Shown in pieces: positions 23,059-32,251 of a stretch of 37,783 nucleotides of DNA (position 1 is its first letter; every line of letters begins with the position of its first letter). Under the pieces are notes generated by a model. The model did no database searches. It was not told where the DNA came from and saw only the letters and a list, made by a program, of their open reading frames with translations. The stretch covers positions 1 through 37,783 of the forward strand of contig DF970669.1 of NCBI GenBank assembly GCA_001270045.2, given 5' to 3'. Source of the stretch: Bacteroidales bacterium 6E. Its GTDB lineage: Bacteria; Bacteroidota; Bacteroidia; Bacteroidales; Prolixibacteraceae. Position numbers and translations under genes: made by a program.

Positions 23059-25164
23059 TTAGAGTTCTATACGGATATTGTGTGATTGCATGGGATCATG
23101 TGGCGTAACCGGACGGTATGGCTTCATTTCCAGATTGTTGATATCCCTTCTGTTGAATTGCCGTACCTGAAGGGGCATGCTGAATAGGGTCTGGTCAGGT
23201 TTCAGGTCGGTTTTCCAGGTTAATGCATATCCATAACGATTGTAATACTTCACCAAAAGCTGGTTTTTCCCCTCTTTAAGCGAAAGGAGAAATACATCGC
23301 GATTCATTTTCGAGCCTCTGGGATTGTTGTGGATCGATAATTGGACACCATTGAGCCAAACCTGGATGCCATCTCCGCTGAACAGGTGGACAATATAATC
23401 CATGTCACGCGGTGCCTCTAGCTCGTGAAGAACATAAAAGCTTTGCCGCGGAAGGGCTTCCATAGTCATTTCCAATCCGTCTTTCCAGTTGTCAAGTTTG
23501 GTCCAATGAAGATTTCGTCCCCATGATTTAGACAGGTCAATGTTCGGGGAAACGGGGCCATGTACCCGTTCAAAGGAACTACGTACCGGTGTCAGTAGCC
23601 AGGGTTGACTGAAACTCACATTCTCCGTTTGATTTCGATTCTGAACCGCAGTGCCTTTAAGTCTAATTACTTCGGGTGTTCCGTTCCAAACGAGCTCCAA
23701 TTCCCGGCCCATTTCCCCTTCGGTGAAAAAGATCTCCGGGGTTATTTCTCCCCTGGGAGAGATGAAGTTCCACGACTGTTTTACCAGACTGCGGTGATTG
23801 TTATAATAGTCGATACAGGAATAGCTGAAGTGTGGCGTTGCATTGTGCCGGTCCAGATAGGTGAGGCCGGGATCCGTGACTGTACCTGGATGAGGAGCAT
23901 ATCCTTTGCTCATAGAGACAACAATTACGGGGATATCGTTGTTGTTAAATGCCATCGTTGGAAGGGTAAGCTCTGAGCCATTCCGGCGGTTCCGTATCCT
24001 GATTTTATGGTTGGGCATATTCAGCATACTGGCTGATTCAACTTTGCCCGATAACAAGGGAAGTTCAATCGTTTGGGAGGTTTCCCCGGAAAGAATCAGG
24101 TAAAGAGTATCTCCTTTTGCCGTTATTTCACCCCATGGAAAGGATTCCGTAAATGGATTGGCGGTAGTCCCGTATATGGATTCTCCGTTACGTTTCAGCC
24201 ACTGGCCAATGCCAAGCAATACCTGAGATTCATACGGCACTACACTGCCATCGCCTTTAGGCCCTATATTCAGCAAGTAGTTGCCACCGTGGCTGACCAC
24301 CTTGATCAGGGAAACCAGTTTTTCAAGGATCTTTGCTTCCGGATTTTCACGCACCTGCCATGAACGGTAACCCCAGGTTTCATCAAAAATGGAAGCCGGA
24401 GTTTGCCATGGTGCGTCAATTTTGTATCCCGGATATTCATTGTCTCCCATCACGCAAAAGTCGTAGCGGTTATTTCCAAGCCGCCCACTTACCATGCAAT
24501 TGGGTTGCAGGCTTTTAACCAGTTCAAAAATCTCGTGACTTTGACTATCTGTCAAGGAGCCCATGTCGAACCATAATTCGGAGATTGGCCCATAGTTGGT
24601 CAGGATTTCTGTCACCTGCTTTTTATTCAGTTCATGGTGGGCATCGGTAATCGGATTGGCGTTGTGGGTTGTCCAGGGATGAACGGTCCAGTCGATCAGC
24701 GAAAAGTAAATCCCCATATTCAATCCGTGCCTTTTGCAAGCCTCTGATAACTCCTTGAGAATGTCCCTTTTGAAGGAGGTTGCATTGGTGATGCTGAAAC
24801 GTGTTGTATATGTATCGTACATACAAAAACCATCGTGATGTTTGGCCGTAATGACAATCGATCGCATCCCGGCTTCTTTTGCCAGTGACGCTATCGAATC
24901 GGCATCCCATTTTTCTGGATTAAACCTTGCCGCTTCCTCCTCGTAAACATCTGACATGATACCACCATGAGCCTGGATCTGTTCACTGTAGCCCACTTTC
25001 ACCTGTTCCCCGTTCCAGACACCACCCAAATTGGAATAGGCTCCGAAGTGGATAAACATGGAGTATTTGTTGTTGAACCATTCATTTTGCTTGTCCGGAT
25101 TGTCCTGTGCCCGGATATTCAACTGTAATAGGGCCATTAAGGCGATAATCGTAAGGATTCTCAT
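23059..25164 (-). CDS. GH29-family alpha-L-fucosidase, exported
   Basis: Retaining exo-alpha-L-fucosidase of family GH29, expected in the periplasm. The signal peptide MRILTIIALMALLQLNIRAQ argues for the start at 25164 rather than the ATG five codons upstream. The catalytic barrel starts at once: FNNKYSMFIHFGAYS, SIVITAKHHDGFCMYDT, GIYFSLIDWTVH. The nucleophile Asp is in ELWFDMGS near residue 198. A beta-sandwich follows to about 450. The last 250 residues include a region (HLFSGDGIQVWLNGV, NQLLVKYYNRYG) that looks like a jelly-roll carbohydrate-binding module. Length 701 residues, longer than minimal GH29 enzymes. Preceded by a GH172 gene with a 68-base gap. Confidence 0.9.
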   Translation of the reverse strand: MRILTIIALMALLQLNIRAQDNPDKQNEWFNNKYSMFIHFGAYSNLGGVWNGEQVKVGYSEQIQAHGGIMSDVYEEEAARFNPEKWDADSIASLAKEAGMRSIVITAKHHDGFCMYDTYTTRFSITNATSFKRDILKELSEACKRHGLNMGIYFSLIDWTVHPWTTHNANPITDAHHELNKKQVTEILTNYGPISELWFDMGSLTDSQSHEIFELVKSLQPNCMVSGRLGNNRYDFCVMGDNEYPGYKIDAPWQTPASIFDETWGYRSWQVRENPEAKILEKLVSLIKVVSHGGNYLLNIGPKGDGSVVPYESQVLLGIGQWLKRNGESIYGTTANPFTESFPWGEITAKGDTLYLILSGETSQTIELPLLSGKVESASMLNMPNHKIRIRNRRNGSELTLPTMAFNNNDIPVIVVSMSKGYAPHPGTVTDPGLTYLDRHNATPHFSYSCIDYYNNHRSLVKQSWNFISPRGEITPEIFFTEGEMGRELELVWNGTPEVIRLKGTAVQNRNQTENVSFSQPWLLTPVRSSFERVHGPVSPNIDLSKSWGRNLHWTKLDNWKDGLEMTMEALPRQSFYVLHELEAPRDMDYIVHLFSGDGIQVWLNGVQLSIHNNPRGSKMNRDVFLLSLKEGKNQLLVKYYNRYGYALTWKTDLKPDQTLFSMPLQVRQFNRRDINNLEMKPYRPVTPHDPMQSHNIRIEL

Positions 25165-25232
25165 GGTATTTTGATTCAATGAAAATGTGCTTCTGGTTTA
25201 TCGTATCAGTCAATTCATGAACATGTCGGAAA

Positions 25233-27311
25233 TCATTGTGCAAATTTCAGTAAGTCGAGCCCAAAGAATGCCTTGCCTGCCATTTTTCCTTCGCTGATGA
25301 TCTCGACCGTAAAGATATTATTCCCTTGCAAAAGGGGCTGTAACCCCAGGTATATTTCCCGGGTCGAAACTTCAGTGTTGAACAGGTTGAAGGTTCCTGG
25401 TATCAATTTGCCATTCCAGTATACACGAACACTTCCATAATCGGGAGCCACAGTAAATCGTGCTGTCAGGTGTGTATTCCGGGCTTCATCGCTGATCATG
25501 CTGAGCTCCAGTCGGTCGCCGGGATGGCCACCGGTCCAGAATACCTGGGTATTTTGGCTCCATCCCCAAATGTCGGAGGTTTGGTATGTTATATTGCCCC
25601 CACTAATAGAGTCAACAGCCATATTCTCCGCTTCCATCATTCCATTGCTTATGACCGGCTCAATCAGGTCACTCCGGATAATGGCCACCTTTGCCTTTGC
25701 TCCCTGGATGTCTGGTTCTATGTTCGATTTTCCGCCCGGCATGACGTACCAATAGGTAACCGGGGCAAAATTGACGACAGCGTTGGCCCAGTGCCACATT
25801 TCCATATCGAAACGCAATGAGCTTGTAAAAGGGATCGCGTCCAGTGCACGGTGTCGCATATTCACCGTATATCCTGGCCAGAAATTACCGCTCCCTTCAG
25901 GCTGGCCAATGAACGGATGATTGGTGAACTTTTCGGGCCGGCACCAGGCATAACCATAATAATCCTCGGTTCCCGTACCGATATGCGAAGGGAAGGCTTC
26001 TCCGTCGACATACACCTTTTCATCTCCTTCGCCCCACCATGCATAGGCCGTATTAAATATGGTCAGGGCATCACCTGCATACAGTCCTTTGCCGGAAAGT
26101 GTAACATAGTTCACGTCAAAGGGGTGCCCCTGGCCTTCGTTGGTCTTCGATCCTCCGGTCTGCAGTTGGGTGTACTGGTGCCACGAGCATCCAAAGTGCA
26201 TTGAGCGGTTATCCCATTTCCAGTCACCCGTATTCACCAGGTAATTCAATTCTAATGGAAGGTTATCGCTAAGGTTGTGCAACCTGATTTCCGCTTTTTC
26301 ACGGAATGGCATGACCCAACGACATTCGAGCGAACCATCGTTGCCGACTGAAATATACCGGGTGTGTGCCGGACGTATCTGGTATCCCGTACCGAAAAAG
26401 TCACCAAGGGAACTCCACACTGTGGCTTCCCCATCAAAGATGATTTCCAGTATGGCCAACCTCAAGAGTTCGGGCGAAATATTAGGGTCAATTTTCATCT
26501 GTAGCCTTTGTATTGCTGCAGGACCTTCAATTGAGAGCGCCATTGTGCCTAGAGGTGCAATGGTTTCACTGTTGGCCAGAACCTGCAAGTCGGCATAATC
26601 GCTCTCAGATTCGGTCCGGGTCAGTTCCCTGCAAACCTCCGTAACGAGAGGCGAAACCTTATCCATATATTCCTGAGTGAAAGTCTCCACCCGGGTGTTT
26701 GGGGAGTATGTGCGGTAATTGATATTATAATAGACGGCCTCACCACCTGTTTTGGCTCCCTCGTCAAGGATATTTTCGCTTTCATAGGTAATCTTACAAT
26801 GTTTTTCATAGGGGATGGGCAAATACAGGTTATGTCCCCGCTGTTCGTAAGCCGTTTCTTCCGATACCGATGCTGCCAGCGGATACTGGGTCAGGCCGTT
26901 TCCGCTCAGAATGTCAAATGCGGTGCCTTCTATGGCAGGATGTTCCTGGTTGTCGAGGTAAAACCTGAGTGTCCCTAATCCCGAGTTTTCGCCCGCAAAT
27001 GTCATCCAGAAGCGGACGATGCTTCCGGGACCTTCCGAATCAAACATCACGTATTCCTTTCGTCCATCCTGTTCCTCGATTCGGATAAACATGGATCGGT
27101 CCCAGTTGGCAAACCAGGTTTCATCACCGGGTTCGGTAGTTGCCCTGTCGTAGCTGCTGAACTGCCTGACGGTAAATTCCGGATCGGGATACCTGGCCAG
27201 GCTTTCCCAGTCGGTCATCTCGAGCAGTAAACTTTCCATGGTGACAGCTTTCCTGGCACATGAACTGAAAAAGACCAGGCTGATGAGGAGTGGCAAAAGT
27301 TTTCTTTTCAT
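25233..27311 (-). CDS. GH172-family (DUF2961) glycoside hydrolase lipoprotein
   Basis: Member of DUF2961, now family GH172, which includes difructose-anhydride enzymes and exo-acting D-arabinofuranosidases and D-fructofuranosidases. The lipoprotein signal ends FFSSCARK, so the enzyme is membrane-anchored. Family stretches are MFDSEGPGSIVRFWMTF near residue 87, HFGCSWHQYTQLQTG near 375 and HIGTGTEDYYGYAW near 448, which holds a conserved acidic residue. The C-terminal 150 residues (MEAENMAVDSISGGN, TQVFWTGGHPGDRLEL) form a second beta-rich, probably carbohydrate-binding domain. First gene of the minus-strand group with GH29 and the dehydrogenase. Whether the target is a furanoside is inferred from the family, not shown. 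Confidence 0.86.
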   Translation of the reverse strand: MKRKLLPLLISLVFFSSCARKAVTMESLLLEMTDWESLARYPDPEFTVRQFSSYDRATTEPGDETWFANWDRSMFIRIEEQDGRKEYVMFDSEGPGSIVRFWMTFAGENSGLGTLRFYLDNQEHPAIEGTAFDILSGNGLTQYPLAASVSEETAYEQRGHNLYLPIPYEKHCKITYESENILDEGAKTGGEAVYYNINYRTYSPNTRVETFTQEYMDKVSPLVTEVCRELTRTESESDYADLQVLANSETIAPLGTMALSIEGPAAIQRLQMKIDPNISPELLRLAILEIIFDGEATVWSSLGDFFGTGYQIRPAHTRYISVGNDGSLECRWVMPFREKAEIRLHNLSDNLPLELNYLVNTGDWKWDNRSMHFGCSWHQYTQLQTGGSKTNEGQGHPFDVNYVTLSGKGLYAGDALTIFNTAYAWWGEGDEKVYVDGEAFPSHIGTGTEDYYGYAWCRPEKFTNHPFIGQPEGSGNFWPGYTVNMRHRALDAIPFTSSLRFDMEMWHWANAVVNFAPVTYWYVMPGGKSNIEPDIQGAKAKVAIIRSDLIEPVISNGMMEAENMAVDSISGGNITYQTSDIWGWSQNTQVFWTGGHPGDRLELSMISDEARNTHLTARFTVAPDYGSVRVYWNGKLIPGTFNLFNTEVSTREIYLGLQPLLQGNNIFTVEIISEGKMAGKAFFGLDLLKFAQ

Positions 27312-27434
27312 AGCATATATTAATAGGTGGCCTAAATTTAACCCGAAATACCGGGATCATCACAAAATGAATCCTCCTTTTTCAAATCATGTCATTTTCA
27401 CTTACATTTATGGGATAAACCCAAAATCGAACTT
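27312..27434. promoter_or_regulatory. Divergent promoter region between GH172 and the 1254-residue protein gene
   Basis: This 123-base gap must serve both directions. On the minus strand TAAATTTA (plus 27333-27340) resembles the -7 element with one mismatch. On the plus strand TACATTTA (27403-27410) does so for the 1254-residue protein gene. No SusR-type or other operator is recognisable. Confidence 0.35.
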
Positions 27435-30400
27435 ATGGCTGTCTCAAGGTTGTTCCATAATGTTTGTTTTGCCTGTCTGATCATGTTTAGCGTAATAGAG
27501 AGCCTTGGGCAGGATAAACCTGAATCGAGAGAGCTTCGCCGCCTTATCCATAAAACAAAGAGTTGGGAGAATACCCTCAGTGAATGGAACCATCTTGGAA
27601 GGATCTCCATTGATTCTGTCGCTATCCGGGAGGATTCAGATTCCCTCTTGCTGTTCTTCAGCAGGCCACTTTCATACCTGCCGACGAGGGAAGAGACCTT
27701 TTCGCGTCTCGAAACATCTGTTAGATCCCATTTGGGTAGGCGATATCGGAAACATGCCATACGGTTTTTGACCGATGGGAAAGATTTTCGGGATTTGATC
27801 CCTAACCTATACCGGAATCAAATCCCGGCAGACACAAGCCGAAGGGTGGGACAAGTTACCAGCCGGAACCCCTTGGTCAGGAAAGAAGGTATATCTTATC
27901 CAACCCAGGGATTATATAACCGATACATTGCGCTCTGGCCCAGCCATGGTTGGTACTATGAATCCAAACTCGACAGGTGGGAATGGCAAAGGGCCCGGTT
28001 GTTTGGTACGGTCGAGGATCTTTTTACCCGTGGCTTTGTCTTGCCTTACCTGGTTCCGATGCTCGAGAACAGTGGGGCTACCGTGATGCTTCCTGTGGAG
28101 CGCGATACACAATCCGATGAGGTGATTGCTGATATCGATGGTTCATCACCTGGCGCGGTTGTCGTGACTGATACTTCTTTGTTGAAAAATGGACTTTCGG
28201 TCAAGGGATTCTTGTACCGTTCCCTGTATTATCCAGGAGATAACCCGTTTCTAATGGGCACCGGCCATCTGGTTGAAGCCAGAATTGAACCGATTACCCC
28301 CATCTTTTTTCACCCTGGAAGTATCGAGGGTGAGTATGCGGTTTATGTATCCTATCCCTATTCTGGTCGAAACAGTGACGACGTAATATATACGGTAATC
28401 CATGCTGCAGGAGAGACTGTCTACCGGGTGAACCAGCAGATGGGAGGTGGAACATGGATTTATTTGGGGAGGCATCGTTTCAGCCAACCTTTACCTGGCC
28501 GCAAGCAGGGGGTGTTGCTCCATCTATCGGGCCAGCCAGGCAAAACCATAGGTATTGATGCGGTTAGGTTTGGCGGAGGCATGGGTAACATTGCCCGCAA
28601 ACCTGCAGGAACAACCACTCCCAACCAATGGTCATTGAATGATGTCCCGGGTTCCATCAAGAAAGAGGCACTTCAGGATAGCATTGCCTTTTCATGGAAA
28701 GCAAGCGGCAAACCCCGGTTCATGGAAGGTGCCCGCTATTACCTGCAATATGCCGGATTCCCTGATACATTGGTTTATGATCTGACCAATGGAACGAACG
28801 ACTATAACGATGATTACATGTCGCGCGGCGAATGGGTTAACTATCTGTTGGGTGCACCATCAGGACCGCTGAAAAACCGTCAGGCACAAGGTTTGAATAT
28901 TCCGGTTGACCTGGTACTTGCCTTTCATACCGACGCTGGGGTCACCCCTGATAATTCGGTAATCGGAACCCTGGCCATTTACAGTACACAAAATGATAAC
29001 GGCTTTTTTCCATCAGGTATGTCACGGTTGGCCTCACGCGACTTGAGTGACCTGGTCCAGTCGCAGATAGTGCAGGATATCCGACTGAAGTATGATGAGG
29101 ATTGGACACGACGGGCATTGTGGGACAGGCAATACTCAGAAGCCTGGCGACCAAATGTTCCATCAATGCTTTTGGAGTTATTGTCGCACCAAAACCTTGG
29201 GGATATGAGGTATGGACTCGATCCGAAGTTTCGGTTTCTGGTGGCAAGGGCTATCTATAAGGGGATTGCCAGGTTTCTTTCCCAAGGCGAAGGACTTCCT
29301 GTAGTGTTCCATCCGCTGCCTCCCGACCATTTTGGAATCATTCCGCTTGAAGACGGAAAAGTTAGACTCCAATGGCAGCCTGTTACGGATCCCCTGGAGC
29401 CTACAGCTGTGCCAACTTATTACAAGGTGTACAGGGATGTTAACGGGACCGGATTTATGGAGTTCATGTCCGTAACGGATTCATTTCTGGTATTTGAACC
29501 TGAGAATTCAGGCAATGTATACCAGTTTCGAATCACGGCCTGCAATATTGGCGGTGAAAGCTTTCCTTCCGAAACACTTTCCATGAGACTTTCAGGTTTA
29601 AAGGGAATGGGACTGGTGGTCAATGCATTTGACAGGATAAGTGGCCCCGGTATTTTCGACACAGGTTCAATGGCCGGCATTGAATGGTGGAATGACCAGG
29701 GAGTGGAAGATGGAACCGGATACATCACTACCGGTTCGCAATACGATTTTGACAGAAGCTCTCCATGGCTGGATGATGACAGTCCGGGATGGGGCGCCAG
29801 TCACAGCGAATCAGAGGGTAATCCGGTTCCGGGAAACAGTCGCGGCTTTACCATAAATCATGGAGAATCGCTTTTTGGGAACAATGGATACAGCTGGGTC
29901 TCGGTCAGCGATGAAGTGTTTGCCCAGCCTGAATTTGATATCCATCCCTATTTTGCGGTTTCGGTGTTGGCAGGGGAAGAGAAGGCAGAGTCAAATGATC
30001 CTCAAGGATCTGCCATTTTTTCTCCGGGGATGCGGAGCCAGCTCAAAAGGGTGGCCGACAATGGCGGAAATATTTTCCTGAGTGGTTCTTATGTAGGGAC
30101 TGATTTCATGACGGTAGGGGATACCCTGGCCCGGAATTTTGCCGCCGAGGTTTTGAAATATCGCTGGACAAGCGGGAATGCGACGCGTAAAGGTGATTTT
30201 TATTCCACAGACTATGGCTTGCCTTGGTTTCAGTTGCATTCCGCTTTTAATGCCGGTCAATCCAGCGACACTTATACCGTCGAATCGCCCGATATTCTGG
30301 CTCCTGCTGGTCCGGGAACGTTTGTGCCATTCAGGTATGCATCGAACCATTCCGCTGCCAGTGTTGCCTGGAGTGGCAATTACAAGGTACTTGTATTGGG

Positions 30401-31199
30401 TTTCCCTTTTGAGGCCATCCATGACCTTTCAGGCATGAACCAGATGGGAAGTCAGATCATGAATTTCTTTGAAGGGAATTCCCCTGGATCTGTTTTTCAG
30501 CCTTCGACCGGTGATGTTTATGATCATTACGGGGCACTGGTCAGGACTGACCCCAGACGGAAAGTGGTTCACCTTATTTTTTCCGCACACGATACAGGTG
30601 AAGGTTTCCGGACGGTTCTCGATGTCTTGGATCGCTATGGAATTAAGGCCTCATTCTTCCTTACCGGCCATTTTCTACGGCAGGAACATTTCAGGCAAAT
30701 CGTGCATGAAATGGTGGAGCGCAATCATTATGTGGGTCCCCATTCCGACAATCATCTGTTATACATGCCCTGGGAGAACAGGGATTCCCTGCTTGTTACC
30801 CATGATATGTTTAAATCCGATCTGAGGGAAAACCTGGTCGAACTTGAAAAATATGGGATAAAAAGCAAAGAAGTGACCTGGTATCTGGCCCCATATGAAT
30901 GGTACAACCAAACCATAGTCAATTGGACTGCCAGGGAGGGCATGAAACTTCTGAATTTCACCCCGGGCATTGGAACACAGGCTGATTATACCACCCCCGA
31001 CATGGGTAACTACCGGTCGTCAGACCAGCTTTTGGAGGGCATCTGGCGGTTTGAGTCAAGTGATGTCCATGGTCTCAATGGTGTCATTATGCTGATCCAT
31101 CCCGGGACGGAAACGAAAAGGGAAGACAAATTATACTTACGACTTGAGCAAATAATTCAGCAGTTGATATCGAAAGGCTATACCTTCCGGAGGTTTTAA
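27435..31199 (+). CDS. Exported multidomain protein: split amidase-like domain with golvesin insert, FnIII-like and NodB-like domains
   Basis: A 1254-residue exported protein, often annotated xanthan lyase-like in Bacteroidota. Signal peptide at 1-25. Residues about 155-240 look like the first half of an Amidase_3 fold (ALWPSHGWYYE, LVPMLENSGATVMLPVERD). A golvesin-like domain follows at about 290-380 (YAVYVSYPYSGRN, IGIDAVRFGGG). The amidase half resumes at 428-615 with LAFHTDAG near 495 and PSMLLELLSHQN near 575, in the places of the catalytic His and Glu. An FnIII-like module covers about 629-720 and an unassigned Rossmann-like region 725-1020. A NodB-like domain lies at 1040-1250. Its first motif is altered (IFSAHDTGEG instead of TFDDG) and the catalytic Arg motif reads LAPY, while HSDNH is intact. 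Peptidoglycan remodelling is the likeliest role. Confidence 0.75.
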   Translation: MAVSRLFHNVCFACLIMFSVIESLGQDKPESRELRRLIHKTKSWENTLSEWNHLGRISIDSVAIREDSDSLLLFFSRPLSYLPTREETFSRLETSVRSHLGRRYRKHAIRFLTDGKDFRDLIPNLYRNQIPADTSRRVGQVTSRNPLVRKEGISYPTQGLYNRYIALWPSHGWYYESKLDRWEWQRARLFGTVEDLFTRGFVLPYLVPMLENSGATVMLPVERDTQSDEVIADIDGSSPGAVVVTDTSLLKNGLSVKGFLYRSLYYPGDNPFLMGTGHLVEARIEPITPIFFHPGSIEGEYAVYVSYPYSGRNSDDVIYTVIHAAGETVYRVNQQMGGGTWIYLGRHRFSQPLPGRKQGVLLHLSGQPGKTIGIDAVRFGGGMGNIARKPAGTTTPNQWSLNDVPGSIKKEALQDSIAFSWKASGKPRFMEGARYYLQYAGFPDTLVYDLTNGTNDYNDDYMSRGEWVNYLLGAPSGPLKNRQAQGLNIPVDLVLAFHTDAGVTPDNSVIGTLAIYSTQNDNGFFPSGMSRLASRDLSDLVQSQIVQDIRLKYDEDWTRRALWDRQYSEAWRPNVPSMLLELLSHQNLGDMRYGLDPKFRFLVARAIYKGIARFLSQGEGLPVVFHPLPPDHFGIIPLEDGKVRLQWQPVTDPLEPTAVPTYYKVYRDVNGTGFMEFMSVTDSFLVFEPENSGNVYQFRITACNIGGESFPSETLSMRLSGLKGMGLVVNAFDRISGPGIFDTGSMAGIEWWNDQGVEDGTGYITTGSQYDFDRSSPWLDDDSPGWGASHSESEGNPVPGNSRGFTINHGESLFGNNGYSWVSVSDEVFAQPEFDIHPYFAVSVLAGEEKAESNDPQGSAIFSPGMRSQLKRVADNGGNIFLSGSYVGTDFMTVGDTLARNFAAEVLKYRWTSGNATRKGDFYSTDYGLPWFQLHSAFNAGQSSDTYTVESPDILAPAGPGTFVPFRYASNHSAASVAWSGNYKVLVLGFPFEAIHDLSGMNQMGSQIMNFFEGNSPGSVFQPSTGDVYDHYGALVRTDPRRKVVHLIFSAHDTGEGFRTVLDVLDRYGIKASFFLTGHFLRQEHFRQIVHEMVERNHYVGPHSDNHLLYMPWENRDSLLVTHDMFKSDLRENLVELEKYGIKSKEVTWYLAPYEWYNQTIVNWTAREGMKLLNFTPGIGTQADYTTPDMGNYRSSDQLLEGIWRFESSDVHGLNGVIMLIHPGTETKREDKLYLRLEQIIQQLISKGYTFRRF

Positions 31200-31214
31200 A
31201 AGGGGGTTGATTCT

Positions 31215-32123
31215 TTATTCTGTCTGGTTGACTTTATTGATCAGTGAAACAATATCCGCGACTTCATATTCCGGGGTGGCTCCATCTTTTGACGCTACAA
31301 TTGCCCCATTTGCGCAAGCCCATGACAAAGCTTCTTCCGGGCTTTTCTTTGTAAGGAAGGAGTAAACCAATCCGGCCAGGAATGCATCCCCTGCACCCAC
31401 GGTATCAGCCACTGTTACCTCATAACCCGGATGGCTGAAGAATTGGTTTTGCATATAAAGGGTCGCTCCCTCTTCACCATGGGTAACACACATTCCCGAC
31501 AGGCCATAATGGTCGGCCACTGCGTTGATTTTCCCGTTGGTGTCGAGCAGGCTGGCATTGATCCAGGAGGAAACCAGCCTGAGCTCATCGCTGTTCATTT
31601 TCAGGAAATCGCTCTTGCTGATGAGCATTTCAACCGTTTCCCTTTTGTCGTAGGGAGGTCTCAGGTTAATGTCGAGGATCCTGAATGCCCTTGTATTTAA
31701 AAGATTCAGCAGGGTATTTCGGGTTATCTCATTTCGGGCAGAGAGGGTGCCAAAAATGATAACACCAGCCTTCTTTGATCGCTCCTCCAACTTTTGGGTA
31801 AATGAGATGTTATCCCATGCTACAGGTTCCAGAATTTTGTAGGTTGGGATTCCTCTGCTGTCAAGTTTAACCAACACCTCACTGGTCGGAAGTGTTTTTC
31901 CCCTTTGGATCAATCCGGTTTTTAAACCATTGGCTTTCAGGAAGGCAATCAATTCCTGGCCGGATTCATCGTCACCGACCCGACTGGCAAACCAGGGCGA
32001 CAGTCCGAGTCTTTTCAGGTGCAGGGCCACATTCATGGGGGCTCCACCGGGCTTAGATCCCCCGGGGAGCCGGTCCCACAAGAGTTCTCCAAAACAAAGG
32101 ATCTTTCCGTCAGGTAGTTTCAT
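31215..32123 (-). CDS. PfkB-family carbohydrate kinase (fructokinase-like)
   Basis: ATP-dependent sugar kinase of the ribokinase/PfkB family. The N-terminal signature CFGELLWDRLPGG...GGAPMNVALHLKRLG occupies residues 10-39. The C-terminal signature DTVGAGDAFLAGLVYSF near residue 243 carries the catalytic Asp. Length of 302 residues is normal. The start GELLWD with GGAPMN resembles bacterial fructokinases, so fructose is the best substrate guess, but other sugars are possible. It is convergent with the 1254-residue protein gene with only 15 bases between. Upstream lies a terminator for the permease gene, so it is probably transcribed alone. Confidence 0.88.
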   Translation of the reverse strand: MKLPDGKILCFGELLWDRLPGGSKPGGAPMNVALHLKRLGLSPWFASRVGDDESGQELIAFLKANGLKTGLIQRGKTLPTSEVLVKLDSRGIPTYKILEPVAWDNISFTQKLEERSKKAGVIIFGTLSARNEITRNTLLNLLNTRAFRILDINLRPPYDKRETVEMLISKSDFLKMNSDELRLVSSWINASLLDTNGKINAVADHYGLSGMCVTHGEEGATLYMQNQFFSHPGYEVTVADTVGAGDAFLAGLVYSFLTKKSPEEALSWACANGAIVASKDGATPEYEVADIVSLINKVNQTE

Positions 32124-32195
32124 GGGTCTTGGTTTTAGTTATGATTATCAATACGTGTTTTTTAAAAGAAAGGTTGTCTCCAACTGAAAATAACA

Positions 32196-32224
32196 AACCC
32201 TTTCCCGGTATAAGGAAAAGGGTT
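32196..32224 (-). terminator. Intrinsic terminator after the NCS2 permease gene
   Basis: AACCCTTT (32196-32203) pairs with AAAGGGTT (32217-32224), extended by CC/GG past a one-base bulge. On the minus strand the stem is followed by TGTTATTTTC. It lies 28 bases downstream of the permease stop, separating that gene from the kinase. Confidence 0.55.
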
Positions 32225-32251
32225 CATGTTCAGTTGTCCGGGTGACACCCC

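Noticed and set aside
32167-32180. 14-base sequence AGAAAGGTTGTCTC shared with 15456-15469
   Set aside because: Several 14-base repeats are expected by chance in a window of this size, and this copy lacks the second hairpin arm.
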